A stretch of DNA of 64,000 nucleotides from Halobacillus_A sp043497005. Its GTDB lineage: Bacteria; Bacillota; Bacilli; Bacillales; Halobacillaceae. The stretch covers positions 930,001 through 994,000 of the forward strand of contig NZ_JBIEKE010000001.1 in the NCBI RefSeq assembly GCF_043497005.1, written 5' to 3'. The translations under genes were made by a program, and so were the position numbers. The notes below the pieces were generated by a model, which searched no databases, had not been told where the DNA came from, and worked only from the letters and a program-made list of their open reading frames with translations. This document shows positions 17,517-26,461 of the stretch, piece after piece; within the stretch, counting starts at the first letter, position 1; each line of letters begins with the position of its first letter.

Positions 17517-19196
17517 ATGGTACAAATAAATGAGGAAAAAGTGGTCCGTTATCGTGGATCGGAATTAAATACAAAAGGCTGGCTGCAGGAAGCGGCTCTG
17601 CGCATGTTAATGAATAATTTAGACCCGGAAGTGGCAGAAAAGCCGGAAGAACTTGTCGTGTACGGCGGGATAGGAAAAGCCGCACGAAACTGGGAATGCT
17701 TCGATGCTATTGTTCATTCTTTAAAGGAACTTGAAGATGATGAGACCTTACTTGTTCAGTCAGGGAAACCCGTCGCTGTATTTAAATCACACAAAGATGC
17801 TCCAAGAGTTCTCATCGCTAATTCAAATATTGTCCCTGCGTATGCCGACTGGGATACCTTTCATGAATTAGATAAAAAAGGTCTCATGATGTATGGGCAG
17901 ATGACGGCTGGAAGCTGGATCTATATCGGGTCGCAGGGCATTGTTCAGGGAACGTATGAAACCTTTGCTGAACTTGCCAAACAGCATTTTAACAATACTC
18001 TTAAACATACGATAACAGTAACAGCCGGCCTTGGTGGAATGGGCGGGGCTCAGCCACTTGCGGTTACGATGAACGGCGGCGTATGCATTGCCATCGAAGT
18101 GGATGAAGCGCGGGTCGACCGCCGAATTGAAACCCGCTATACCGATGTTAAAACCGATTCATTAGAGGAAGCTATCCGTATTGCTCAAGAAGCCAAAAGT
18201 GAAGGAAAGCCTTTATCCATTGGACTTGTTGGCAATGCGTCAGAAGTTCTTCCAGATATGATCGCTAAAGGATTTATTCCAGATGTATTAACGGATCAGA
18301 CTTCTGCTCATGACCCATTAAATGGGTATGTTCCTTCAGGTTTAACACTGGATGAGGCAGATCAATTAAGAAAAAATGATGCAAAACAATACGTCACGCT
18401 GTCAAAGACATCTATGGCAGAACATGTGAAGGCTATGCTTGACATGATGGAAAAGGGAGCGGTTACTTTTGATTATGGAAATAACATCCGGCAAGTGGCC
18501 AAAGATGAAGGTGTAGAGAATGCCTTTGACTTTCCTGGATTTGTGCCCGCCTACATCCGCCCGCAGTTTTGTGAAGGGAAAGGGCCTTTCCGCTGGGCGG
18601 CATTGTCAGGGGATCCGGAAGATATCTATAAAACCGATGAAGTCATCCTGAGGGAGTTCAGCGAGAATGAACACCTGTGCAATTGGATTCGAATGGCTCG
18701 TGAAAAGATCAGCTTTCAAGGGCTGCCTTCCCGTATCTGCTGGTTAGGCTACGGAGAACGCGCCAGGTTTGGAAAAATCATTAACGAAATGGTAGCAAAA
18801 GGAGAATTGAAAGCGCCGATTGTCATCGGCCGCGATCATCTGGATTCAGGCTCTGTTGCCTCTCCAAACCGTGAAACCGAAGGCATGAAGGATGGCAGTG
18901 ATGCTGTCGCAGACTGGCCGATCTTAAATGCATTGATTAACAGTGTAGGAGGAGCAAGCTGGGTCAGCGTCCACCATGGAGGAGGTGTAGGAATGGGCTA
19001 TTCTCTTCATGCAGGCATGGTCATTGTGGCGGACGGCACGAAGGAAGCCGAAGCACGTCTTGATCGTGTATTGACTTCAGATCCCGGCATGGGAATCGCA
19101 CGCCATGTGGATGCGGGTTATGATTTGGCAGAAAAAACGGCCCGTGAAAAAGGTGTCCACATTCCGATGCTCAAACAAGAGGGAGGTGAGAAATAA
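17517..19196 (+). CDS. hutU: Urocanate hydratase
   Basis: NAD-dependent urocanase of 559 residues, full length, converting urocanate to imidazolonepropionate. Family motifs are intact: VYGGIGKAARNW, MYGQMTAGSWIYIGSQGI, TAGLGGMGGAQPL (NAD site), FDYGNNIRQ, the catalytic Cys in LPSRICWLGYGER, GRDHLDSGSVASPNRETE and HHGGGVGMGYSLHAG. It looks canonical, which argues that the pathway passes through ordinary urocanate rather than thiourocanate, although a few residue changes could alter this. It starts 38 bases after the lyase with AAAGGGAGG and overlaps hutI by one base. Confidence 0.95.
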   Translation: MVQINEEKVVRYRGSELNTKGWLQEAALRMLMNNLDPEVAEKPEELVVYGGIGKAARNWECFDAIVHSLKELEDDETLLVQSGKPVAVFKSHKDAPRVLIANSNIVPAYADWDTFHELDKKGLMMYGQMTAGSWIYIGSQGIVQGTYETFAELAKQHFNNTLKHTITVTAGLGGMGGAQPLAVTMNGGVCIAIEVDEARVDRRIETRYTDVKTDSLEEAIRIAQEAKSEGKPLSIGLVGNASEVLPDMIAKGFIPDVLTDQTSAHDPLNGYVPSGLTLDEADQLRKNDAKQYVTLSKTSMAEHVKAMLDMMEKGAVTFDYGNNIRQVAKDEGVENAFDFPGFVPAYIRPQFCEGKGPFRWAALSGDPEDIYKTDEVILREFSENEHLCNWIRMAREKISFQGLPSRICWLGYGERARFGKIINEMVAKGELKAPIVIGRDHLDSGSVASPNRETEGMKDGSDAVADWPILNALINSVGGASWVSVHHGGGVGMGYSLHAGMVIVADGTKEAEARLDRVLTSDPGMGIARHVDAGYDLAEKTAREKGVHIPMLKQEGGEK

Positions 19197-20470
19197 TGAC
19201 TCAATCCATTTATATAAGCAGAGCCGCTCAATTAATTACGCTTGCAGGTCATTCGCAGAAACCGGCTGTGCAAGAAGCGATGTCGGATTTACAAATTATT
19301 GAAAACGGCAGTGTGTTGATTGAGGACGGAAAAGTGACCGCTGTTGGTCCGGATGCAGAGCTTCGCAATAAATACAGTGACCGCATCGGCTCGATGAAAG
19401 AAATCGATGCAGCTGGCAAAGTGGTGAGCCCCGGGCTGATTGATCCTCACACTCACCTCGTTCATGCCGGCACAAGAGAAAACGAATACGCCATGCGCTT
19501 AAAAGGCAAATCCTATATGGACATTATGGAAGCCGGGGGCGGCATCCATGCCACGACCCGCGCGACACAAGCGGCAAGCCACGAACAGCTTTTCGAAGAA
19601 TCGAAAAAACGCTTGAACAAATTCTTTCTACATGGTGTCACAACGGTGGAGGCAAAGAGCGGCTATGGGTTGACTCTTGAGCACGAGCTCAAACAGTTGG
19701 AGGTGGCGAAGCAGCTTCATGAAAGCCACGCCATCGATATTATTTCTACTTTCATGGGAGCCCACGCGGTGCCAATGGATGAGAAAAAGAATCCAGAAGC
19801 ATTTGTGGATCGAGTTATTGAAGAGATGATTCCTGAAGTCGCCAGACAGGGACTGGCCAAGTTTAACGACGTTTTTTGTGAGCGCGGGGTTTTCACGCCG
19901 GAGCAATCCCGGCGCATTCTTGAAGCTGGTAAAAAACATGGCTTGATTCCAAAGATTCATGCCGATGAGATTGAACCGTATGCAGGAGCTGAATTAGCTG
20001 CAGAGGTTGGGGCGATTTCGGCCGACCACCTGCTGCGTGCATCGGATAAGGGGCTAAAAGCGATGGCTGAGAAGGGTGTCATGGGTGTACTGCTCCCTGG
20101 TACTGCATTTTTCCTAATGGCGGAATTTGCGCGGGGCCGGGACATGATTGATGCGGGAGTCCCCGTGTCTCTCTCCACAGACGCTAACCCTGGTTCTTCA
20201 CCGACGATTTCGTTGCCATTCATTATGAACTTAGGATGCCTGATGATGGGAATGACACCCGAAGAAGTAATGACAGCGGCGACGATCAATGCTGCTCACG
20301 CGATTGGCATAGCTGATGAAGCGGGCAGCCTGGAGGAAGGAAAAAACGGCGATGTCACTATTTATGACGTCCCGAACTACATGGTGCTCTCCTACCAGTA
20401 TGGGATGAACCATGTAGATACAGTGATCAAAGCTGGAAAACCGGTCGTTGTGGGAGGTCAGCTGCAATGA
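19196..20470 (+). CDS. hutI: Imidazolonepropionase
   Basis: Metal-dependent amidohydrolase of 424 residues that opens imidazolonepropionate to N-formimino-glutamate. Metal ligands are visible in DPHTHLVHAGTRENEY, in HADEIEP and in STDANPGSSPT near the C-terminus, and the AAHAIG segment is typical. The start codon overlaps the hutU stop (TAATG) and the end overlaps hutG by four bases, so the three genes are translationally coupled. Confidence 0.96.
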   Translation: MTQSIYISRAAQLITLAGHSQKPAVQEAMSDLQIIENGSVLIEDGKVTAVGPDAELRNKYSDRIGSMKEIDAAGKVVSPGLIDPHTHLVHAGTRENEYAMRLKGKSYMDIMEAGGGIHATTRATQAASHEQLFEESKKRLNKFFLHGVTTVEAKSGYGLTLEHELKQLEVAKQLHESHAIDIISTFMGAHAVPMDEKKNPEAFVDRVIEEMIPEVARQGLAKFNDVFCERGVFTPEQSRRILEAGKKHGLIPKIHADEIEPYAGAELAAEVGAISADHLLRASDKGLKAMAEKGVMGVLLPGTAFFLMAEFARGRDMIDAGVPVSLSTDANPGSSPTISLPFIMNLGCLMMGMTPEEVMTAATINAAHAIGIADEAGSLEEGKNGDVTIYDVPNYMVLSYQYGMNHVDTVIKAGKPVVVGGQLQ

Positions 20471-21456
20471 GCGCTTATCCATACCCTCAATTAGACCGCC
20501 CAAAGTTCATCTGGAACACACGCACCGAAGTGAAATCAGACATGAAGGTTCATGAATGGATCGAGACGTTGGGAGATGGTAAGCCGAATTGGTCCGACTA
20601 TGACGTGACACTGCTTGGAGTCCCACTCTCCAAGTCGTCTATAAGCTCCTCCTCTGCCAGTGAAAATCCAGATGCGTTACGTCAAGCGTGGAAGGGGTTT
20701 GGGACGTATAATTTGGATGAAGACATTGATCTGGCCCAGCTGAGGATCGTTGACCTTGGGGATGTCAAGCAGCACGTCACCGACATTGCCTATACCCACG
20801 AGCAGATAACAGAAGCAATGACGGCAATGCGCAACCATCATCCTCATGCCCTCCCCCTCGTTATCGGTGGAGATCACTCGATTACGGCTCAGCTGGTCAA
20901 AGGGTGGAAGCAGGCGCATAAGGACGAAACGATCGGCATCCTTCAACTGGATACCCACTTTGACTTGCGGGATACGGCCACCCTCGGACCGGCAAACGGC
21001 ACACCGATCCGTCAGCTGCTGGATGAAGAAGTCGTAAAAGGCAAACATGTGCATAACATCGGGCTGCATGGGTTTTTCAATGCACGGGAACTAAAGCATT
21101 TTGCCGATGAAAAAGGTATTCATTATACGACGATGAAACAATCGCGGAGAAAGGGAATGGAAGCGACGATTAAGCAGGCTTTAGAAACATTAAATGGGGA
21201 GGTGGACACAATTTATTTGACGGTCGATATGGATGTGCTGGACATTACCAATGGACCGGGTGCTCCAGCTGCAACTCCGGGCGGCATGTACACCGCAGAG
21301 TTATTCGATGCCGTTCAATTGGCGGGGCAGCATCCAAAAGTAAAGGCGATGGACATAGTCTGCCTTGATCCCCGAAAGGATATAGGAGAAATGCATGTAA
21401 AGGCGGCCGTCCATACGATGCTTTCGTTTTTAACAGGTTATTGTCAGCGAGGATAA
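20467..21456 (+). CDS. hutG: Formimidoylglutamase
   Basis: Arginase-fold enzyme of 329 residues cleaving N-formimino-glutamate to glutamate and formamide. Manganese ligands are in GGDHSIT, LDTHFDLRD and TVDMDVLD, the standard ureohydrolase pattern. Last catabolic enzyme of the cluster; the upstream overlap with hutI indicates one transcript. A strong hairpin follows at 21468. Confidence 0.95.
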   Translation: MSAYPYPQLDRPKFIWNTRTEVKSDMKVHEWIETLGDGKPNWSDYDVTLLGVPLSKSSISSSSASENPDALRQAWKGFGTYNLDEDIDLAQLRIVDLGDVKQHVTDIAYTHEQITEAMTAMRNHHPHALPLVIGGDHSITAQLVKGWKQAHKDETIGILQLDTHFDLRDTATLGPANGTPIRQLLDEEVVKGKHVHNIGLHGFFNARELKHFADEKGIHYTTMKQSRRKGMEATIKQALETLNGEVDTIYLTVDMDVLDITNGPGAPAATPGGMYTAELFDAVQLAGQHPKVKAMDIVCLDPRKDIGEMHVKAAVHTMLSFLTGYCQRG

Positions 21457-21467
21457 ATAGACTAAAC

Positions 21468-21494
21468 CTCAAGTCCTCATCCGAGGCTTGAGGT
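21468..21494 (+). terminator. Hairpin between hutG and the YjiH-like gene
   Basis: Long stem CCTCAAG..CCTC / GAGG..CTTGAGG with a small loop and a single mismatch. The T-run after it is weak (TAAATTTTC), so it may be a partial terminator or an mRNA-stability element that sets lower expression of the last gene. Confidence 0.6.
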
Positions 21495-21543
21495 AAATTT
21501 TCAGGTTTAATTTTCTGATTAGTGTGAAAATGGAGGTTTTATT

Positions 21544-22872
21544 ATGGAAGAAAGAAAAGCAGCTGTATCACAGAATCAGCATGTGAAGCACAGAGGGAAC
21601 ATCGCGAATTTCTTTATCATGAGCTTGATCGGTATTTTTACATTCTTTATCCCCATCACAATTGACGGCAGATCGTCCATTCCACTTGATCATTTAGTTA
21701 CATTGATCCAAACGACCTTTCCTGAACTTATCCCTTACTATGCCTTGCTTGTCATTATTCTTGGTGCCATTTATCCATTTCTCAACAAATCATGGAACAA
21801 AGATGGAGTAAACGTGACACTCTCCGCTTTTAAAATTCTCGGCGTGGTTGCAGCTATTATGCTTGTTGTCGATACAGGTCCTGCGTGGCTGTTTGATCCA
21901 AATATGGGCCCCTTCCTGTTTGAAAACCTCGTCATTCCCGTAGGATTATTAGTCCCAATCGGGGCCATATTCCTGGCTTTGCTTGTCGGATATGGACTGT
22001 TAGAGTTTATTGGCGTCCTCCTGCAGCCCGTCATGCGGCCGATTTGGAAAACACCGGGGCGTTCAGCGATCGATGCCGTGGCCTCTTTCGTAGGAAGCTA
22101 TTCCATAGGTCTGCTGATTACGAACCGAGTGTTCAAAGAAGGAAAATACACCATCAAGGAAGCGACGATAATTGCCACGGGTTTCTCGACAGTGTCCGCA
22201 ACCTTCATGATTGTCGTAGCAAAAACTCTTGGACTGATGGAAATATGGAATATTTACTTTTGGGTAACCCTGTTTGTTACTTTTCTTGTAACTGCTATTA
22301 CAGTGCGGATATGGCCTCTAAATAGAATCAGTAACGATTATTATACAGAGGATGGACAACCGGAAGAAGTAGTCAAAGAGAACCGTATCAAAGCAGCCTG
22401 GCACCAAGCTATGGAAGCATCCAGCCAATCCTCTTCTCTTGGAAGGAACATCTGGGTCAATTTCAAAGATGGATTTATTATGACAATGGCTATCCTGCCC
22501 TCTATCATGTCTGTCGGTTTGCTCGGATTAGTATTGGCTGAATTTACTCCTGTATTTGATATTGCAGGTTACATTTTCTACCCATTCACCTGGGTCCTGC
22601 AAATCCCTGAGCCATTATTAGCTGCTAAAGCTTCAGCGATCGAAATTGCAGAAATGTTTCTGCCGGCTTTGTTAGTTGCGGATGCTCCGCTTATTACAAA
22701 GTTTGTGATCGGAAGTTTGTCCGTATCAGCTGTATTGTTCTTCTCAGCTTTGATTCCATGTATCCTGTCAACGGAAATTCCAATCAGCATTCCAAAGTTA
22801 ATTATCATTTGGATCGAGCGAACAATCTTAACGTTGGTTATCGTCACGCCAATTGCCTATCTATTACTTTAG
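21544..22872 (+). CDS. YjiH-family (nucleoside-recognition/GATE domain) membrane protein
   Basis: Polytopic membrane protein of 442 residues, about ten hydrophobic segments, with the YjiH pattern FTFFIPITIDGRSSIPLDHLVT near the start and two GATE-like halves (VDAVASFVGSYSIGLLI; EIAEMFLPALLVAD). Function is not established; it may be a transporter. Being last in the hut-like cluster, it could move a substrate or product of the pathway. Start ATG 21544 has a TGGAGG site. Confidence 0.82.
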   Translation: MEERKAAVSQNQHVKHRGNIANFFIMSLIGIFTFFIPITIDGRSSIPLDHLVTLIQTTFPELIPYYALLVIILGAIYPFLNKSWNKDGVNVTLSAFKILGVVAAIMLVVDTGPAWLFDPNMGPFLFENLVIPVGLLVPIGAIFLALLVGYGLLEFIGVLLQPVMRPIWKTPGRSAIDAVASFVGSYSIGLLITNRVFKEGKYTIKEATIIATGFSTVSATFMIVVAKTLGLMEIWNIYFWVTLFVTFLVTAITVRIWPLNRISNDYYTEDGQPEEVVKENRIKAAWHQAMEASSQSSSLGRNIWVNFKDGFIMTMAILPSIMSVGLLGLVLAEFTPVFDIAGYIFYPFTWVLQIPEPLLAAKASAIEIAEMFLPALLVADAPLITKFVIGSLSVSAVLFFSALIPCILSTEIPISIPKLIIIWIERTILTLVIVTPIAYLLL

Positions 22873-23073
22873 CAAAGAAAGGTATACTTTTAACTTATCC
22901 AGGGAGAAAAGAAATCTTTGAAAAGTAATCTAGAAGAAAATTTGTTACCTGGATTCGATAGATTAAGACATATAGGACTTTGGGGTAAGCCATAAAGGAT
23001 TTTAACTCTTTCTAATTGAGCTTACTTAAAATCAGCCATATGAATTTTGAAAAAAAGTTAAAATACGATTAAA

Positions 23074-23082
23074 TGGTATAAT
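23074..23082 (+). promoter_or_regulatory. Extended -10 promoter for the DUF2200 gene
   Basis: TGGTATAAT, a perfect -10 hexamer with the TGn extension, 37 bases before the ATG. No good -35 element at the usual distance. Confidence 0.5.
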
Positions 23083-23118
23083 GGGAGAATAATTAATATG
23101 TGAAAGGGAAGGTGTACG

Positions 23119-23472
23119 ATGACCAAACATAAGATCTATACCATGAGCTTCGCTAGCGTTTATCCTCATTATGTTAAGAAGGCGGAGAAAAAAGGACGTA
23201 CGAAAGAAGAAGTGGATGAGATTATTCGTTGGCTGACAGGATACAGCCAGGAAGGGTTAGAAACGCAGCTCGAAAAAGAAATAGACTTTGAGACCTTCTT
23301 TGCGGAAGCACCCCAAATGAATCAATCACGGACGCTGATCAAAGGTGTGATCTGTGGAGTCCGTGTGGAAGACATCGAAGAACCGCTCATGCAGGAAATT
23401 CGTTATTTGGATAAGCAGATTGATGAACTGGCAAAGGGAAAATCTATGGAAAAGATTTTGCGAAAAGGTTGA
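23119..23472 (+). CDS. DUF2200 family protein
   Basis: Small soluble protein of 117 residues that matches the DUF2200 pattern throughout: MTKHKIYTMSFASVYPHYVKKAEKKGRTK at the start and ICGVRVEDIEEPLMQEIRYLDK near the end. Family function is unknown. Start ATG 23119 follows GGGAAGGTG, and an extended -10 promoter lies just upstream, so it is probably monocistronic. Confidence 0.88.
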   Translation: MTKHKIYTMSFASVYPHYVKKAEKKGRTKEEVDEIIRWLTGYSQEGLETQLEKEIDFETFFAEAPQMNQSRTLIKGVICGVRVEDIEEPLMQEIRYLDKQIDELAKGKSMEKILRKG

Positions 23473-23484
23473 ACAGAGAAGCAG

Positions 23485-23673
23485 CTAGGGAAAGGATCGT
23501 TTTTTGTGTACACTTGGGGCTATTAAGAAAAAGCCGCTGAAAAATCCTCCAATAGCCGCACCAGCTAAGGCAGACCCATTCGGAGGTTCACCTTTCAGTA
23601 ACATAGACATGGAAACCCATACGATAGGAAATAAAATTGTAGCGGCAAATGCCCATATCAGCCGACTTTTCAT
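23485..23673 (-). CDS. Small two-helix membrane protein
   Basis: Protein of 62 residues with two hydrophobic segments (about 5-25 and 36-53) separated by a Gly/Pro-rich loop. Start ATG 23673 has a GAGGTGG ribosome site. Not recognised; convergent with the DUF2200 gene and 12 bases from it. Confidence 0.65.
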   Translation of the reverse strand: MKSRLIWAFAATILFPIVWVSMSMLLKGEPPNGSALAGAAIGGFFSGFFLIAPSVHKKRSFP

Positions 23674-23768
23674 AGTTTAACCACCTCGTTTTTACTATGT
23701 TCTTCTATTACCTTCTTAGGATAAGGTTAAACGATGTATCAACTTCGAGGAATAAAGGAGCACTGCAT

Positions 23769-24365
23769 ATGGAAGAAAACGTTTTTGAACAAATGGCCCA
23801 AAAGTATGATTCAGAAGAACGAATGGAATTAGCGAACATAATTGTGCAAGAAGTCAGGCAGGAGTTACGAGACAGCCAGACCAAGTCTTTAATGGATTAT
23901 GGGAGCGGAACAGGACTGGTGAGTCTAGAATTATCAGATTTAGTAGAATCCTTGTTGCTGGTGGACTCCTCCGCACAGATGCTTGAAGTGGCGCAAGAAA
24001 AAATTTCTCGCCGAAATATAACCAACGCCGGTATTCTTCATTCTGATTTCACGGTCGACACACCAGAACGAAAAGCAGATATCATTCTAACCTCACTCGT
24101 CCTTCTTCATATTCCTGACACAGAAAAAATTCTTACTTCATTATTCAATCGTTTACATAAAGGTGGCAAGCTGATTATTATTGACTTTGACAAAAACGAT
24201 AAAATCAATCATCCGAGCGTTCATAACGGCTTCTCGCATGGAGAACTGGAGAAAGTGTTAGCTGATGTAGGGTTTAAAACAACAATAACGAAGACTTTTC
24301 ATCATGGAAAGGGTATTTTCATGAAGCAAGATGCCTCGATGTTTATCTCCAGTAGTATAAAGTAA
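23769..24365 (+). CDS. Class I SAM-dependent methyltransferase
   Basis: Cytosolic methyltransferase of 198 residues. Motif I is LMDYGSGTGLVSLEL, the acidic residue of motif II lies in LLLVDSSAQML, and the late motif HKGGKLIIIDFD is present. Small-molecule substrate unknown. Start ATG 23769 follows AAAGGAG; upstream in-frame codons have no ribosome site. A hairpin terminator lies further downstream at 24518. Confidence 0.87.
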   Translation: MEENVFEQMAQKYDSEERMELANIIVQEVRQELRDSQTKSLMDYGSGTGLVSLELSDLVESLLLVDSSAQMLEVAQEKISRRNITNAGILHSDFTVDTPERKADIILTSLVLLHIPDTEKILTSLFNRLHKGGKLIIIDFDKNDKINHPSVHNGFSHGELEKVLADVGFKTTITKTFHHGKGIFMKQDASMFISSSIK

Positions 24366-24397
24366 GAATTCTTTCCGGCCGCAGCCTTTTTAAGAAC

Positions 24398-24505
24398 GTA
24401 GAGGTTGAATTGGGAAATAATAAAGCTCAAGGGCGGAAGATTAAAGAAATAAAATGGAATGACCATAATTATGCAGATGACATTCTCATGGATCGACTCG
24501 TATGA
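24398..24505 (+). pseudogene. Coding-like remnant without a start
   Basis: A frame of 35 codons (VEVELGNNKAQGRKIKEIKW...) ending at 24505 shows normal codon use and amino-acid pattern but has no start codon or ribosome site and overlaps the methyltransferase end in another frame. It looks like the C-terminal remnant of a lost gene. Not identified. Confidence 0.35.
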
Positions 24506-24517
24506 AGTTATCTATAG

Positions 24518-24551
24518 AAGCATTTCTTTTAACGAAGGAATGCTTTTTTTA
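24518..24551 (+). terminator. Rho-independent terminator
   Basis: Stem AAGCATTTC/GGAATGCTT (small mismatch) followed by seven T. Confidence 0.8.
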
Positions 24552-24655
24552 TTTCTGAAACAACAATAATATAAACTAAAATAATAAAAATTTATTGTAA
24601 AACGATAAATATCATGATAAATTAAATGTATCATTAACTTAGTGAGGTGCACTTG

Positions 24656-25138
24656 ATGAAACGTGGAACAACTCTATTTCTAAAATTGGCTGTCATCCTG
24701 ATCGGTCTCCCGATCCTTGCTTTATGCATCTTTGCCGTGCCTGGGATCGCTGACTTTGCGGGAGGATTTTTTCCTGATCTCCCTTTCATGAAAATCTTTA
24801 TTTGGCTGTATTTATATGTGACAGCAATTCCATTTTACTTTGCGCTCTACCAGGCTTTTAAACTTCTTAGTTACATTGATAAAAATAAAGCGTTCTCCGA
24901 CTTATCCGTCAAAGCATTAAGAGTGATCAAATATTGTGCTGTGGCCATTAGTGGGTTATATGTTCTGCTCCTGCCGGTCATTTATATCGTGGCTGAATAT
25001 GACGATGCGCCAGGTGTGATTGTACTTGGGCTAATCATCATTTTTGCATCCATGGTAATCGCTGTTTTTGCCGCCGTGCTGGAACGACTGCTGCAGGAAG
25101 CGATCCAAATCAAAACAGAAAACGATCTAACGGTCTGA
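24656..25138 (+). CDS. yoaS: DUF2975 membrane protein (YoaS-like)
   Basis: Membrane protein of 160 residues with four hydrophobic segments, DUF2975 family. Start ATG 24656 is preferred because GTGAGGTG stands 6 bases before it. It is followed by a YozG-like HTH protein and a YoaT-like DUF817 protein, the same trio as B. subtilis yoaS-yozG-yoaT, which supports the assignment. Role unknown; DUF2975/HTH pairs are common in Firmicutes. Confidence 0.82.
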   Translation: MKRGTTLFLKLAVILIGLPILALCIFAVPGIADFAGGFFPDLPFMKIFIWLYLYVTAIPFYFALYQAFKLLSYIDKNKAFSDLSVKALRVIKYCAVAISGLYVLLLPVIYIVAEYDDAPGVIVLGLIIIFASMVIAVFAAVLERLLQEAIQIKTENDLTV

Positions 25139-25148
25139 GGTGAAGACA

Positions 25149-25361
25149 ATGGCTATTATTATTAACATTGACGTCATGCTGGCGAAAAGGAAAATGAGCG
25201 TAACCGAACTTTCGGAAAGAGTAGGAATTACGATGGCCAACCTTTCAATATTGAAAAATGGGAAAGCCAAGGCGATACGTGTCTCAACACTGGATGCGAT
25301 TTGTCAGGCCTTAGACTGTCAGCCGGGGGATCTCTTAGAATACAGACCGGAAGAAGAATAA
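25149..25361 (+). CDS. yozG: YozG-like Xre/Cro HTH protein
   Basis: DNA-binding protein of 70 residues, one Xre-type HTH domain (MLAKRKMSVTELSERVGITMANLSILKNGK, ending QALDCQPGDLLEY). It lies 10 bases after the DUF2975 gene, with GAGGTGA as ribosome site for ATG 25149. Probably regulates its own small operon. Confidence 0.88.
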   Translation: MAIIINIDVMLAKRKMSVTELSERVGITMANLSILKNGKAKAIRVSTLDAICQALDCQPGDLLEYRPEEE

Positions 25362-25379
25362 AAGGAAGGGGGAGGTAGG

Positions 25380-26195
25380 ATGAGAGCACTCATACAGCTG
25401 GTGCATTTTGGCTGGCAGCAGGCTCTATCCTGCCTGTTTCCGGTCGTTATTTTTGCCTCATTAGCGATTACTCAAGTCATACCGCTGCCTCTGCTGCCGC
25501 GCTATGATTGGCTGTTGATCCTCTTCCTGCTCATGCAGTGGTGGATGGTACGCTCCGGGCTTGAAACTCGGGATGAGCTGAAAGTAATTACATTGTTTCA
25601 CTTCATCGGGCTTGCGCTGGAGCTTTTTAAAGTACATATGGGCTCGTGGTCATATCCAGAAGAAGGTTATTCGAAAATACTCGGCGTCCCGTTATACAGC
25701 GGTTTTATGTACGCTAGTGTGGCGAGTTACTTATGTCAGGCATGGAGACGATTTAAGGTGGAGCTTGTGAAGTGGCCGTCTTTTTGGGGCGTCGCTCCTT
25801 TAGCCGCCGCCATCTATTTGAACTTTTTCACCCATCATTACTGGGTCGACGTGCGCTGGTGGTTGTCTGCACTGGTTATCATCGTTTTCTGGTCTTCCTG
25901 GGTTCGTTATGAGGTGAATGGTTCCCGTTACCGGATGCCGATCGCCCTTTCTTTTGTACTGATCGGCTTCTTCATATGGGTAGCTGAAAATATTGCGACT
26001 TACTTTGGGGCCTGGGAGTACCCGAATCAGACGGAAGCCTGGAGTCTTGTGCATTTAGGAAAAGTGAGCTCGTGGCTGCTTCTAGTAATTGTGAGCTTCT
26101 TAATTGTAGCGATGTTAAAACAGGTGAAGGGGGAGCGTTACACTCTTACATGGCTTCAGGATAAGAAGACATTTATAATAAAATTTTTTATTTAA
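25380..26195 (+). CDS. yoaT: DUF817 membrane protein (YoaT-like)
   Basis: Integral membrane protein of 271 residues with seven to eight hydrophobic segments and many Trp residues; ALELFKVHMGSWSYPEEGYSKI and WVAENIATYFGAWEYPNQ are typical of DUF817. Third gene of the yoaS-yozG-yoaT set, start ATG 25380 after GGGGGAGG. Function unknown. Confidence 0.87.
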   Translation: MRALIQLVHFGWQQALSCLFPVVIFASLAITQVIPLPLLPRYDWLLILFLLMQWWMVRSGLETRDELKVITLFHFIGLALELFKVHMGSWSYPEEGYSKILGVPLYSGFMYASVASYLCQAWRRFKVELVKWPSFWGVAPLAAAIYLNFFTHHYWVDVRWWLSALVIIVFWSSWVRYEVNGSRYRMPIALSFVLIGFFIWVAENIATYFGAWEYPNQTEAWSLVHLGKVSSWLLLVIVSFLIVAMLKQVKGERYTLTWLQDKKTFIIKFFI

Positions 26196-26231
26196 ATAAG
26201 AATTAATAATCGATATTGTAAAAATTTTCCT

Positions 26232-26260
26232 GTTCAAATCAAAAAATGTCTATTATAATG
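26232..26260 (+). promoter_or_regulatory. Promoter of the candidate small RNA
   Basis: Perfect -10 TATAAT at 26255-26260. The -35 at 17-bp spacing (TGTTCA) is poor. No gene starts downstream before the terminator at 26376. Confidence 0.5.
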
Positions 26261-26263
26261 AAC

Positions 26264-26408
26264 ATGCCATCCAACTTACTCCAACCCGTTCAGTAAGTTT
26301 ATTACGTTGATGGCCCTATGCCTATTTCCGACCCCATGTCCTCATGGGGTCCCCTATGAATATAGAAATAAAAAAACGTCCAGGACTTGTTCCTGGACGT
26401 TTTTCTAG
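26264..26408 (+). ncRNA. Candidate structured small RNA
   Basis: A region of about 145 bases starting after a TATAAT box and ending in a strong terminator, with no open frame. It holds two further hairpins: a nested one (GCCATC.AAC/GTTGATGGC enclosing ACTTACT/AGTAAGT with a C-rich loop CCAACCCG) and a perfect 9-bp one (GACCCCATG/CATGGGGTC). C-rich unpaired stretches are typical of Firmicute antisense regulatory RNAs. The RNA family was not recognised. Confidence 0.5.
26371..26408 (+). terminator. Strong bidirectional terminator
   Basis: Perfect 10-bp stem ACGTCCAGGA/TCCTGGACGT, 5-base loop, A-run before and TTTTTCT after. It ends the candidate RNA and can also serve the YjcZ gene from the other side. 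Confidence 0.88.
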
Positions 26409-26461
26409 TATTAAGCATGGGAATCTGCGTTGATTATTCATTCAAGGACGAGCGTCTGCCA

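Noticed and set aside
17517..19196. Thiourocanate hydratase rather than urocanase
   Set aside because: All urocanase motifs I can recall are intact and no sulfur-processing gene is nearby; the canonical call is simpler, though not proven.
20231..20503. Minus-strand open frames inside hutI/hutG and other hut genes
   Set aside because: Shadow frames of strongly conserved plus-strand genes.
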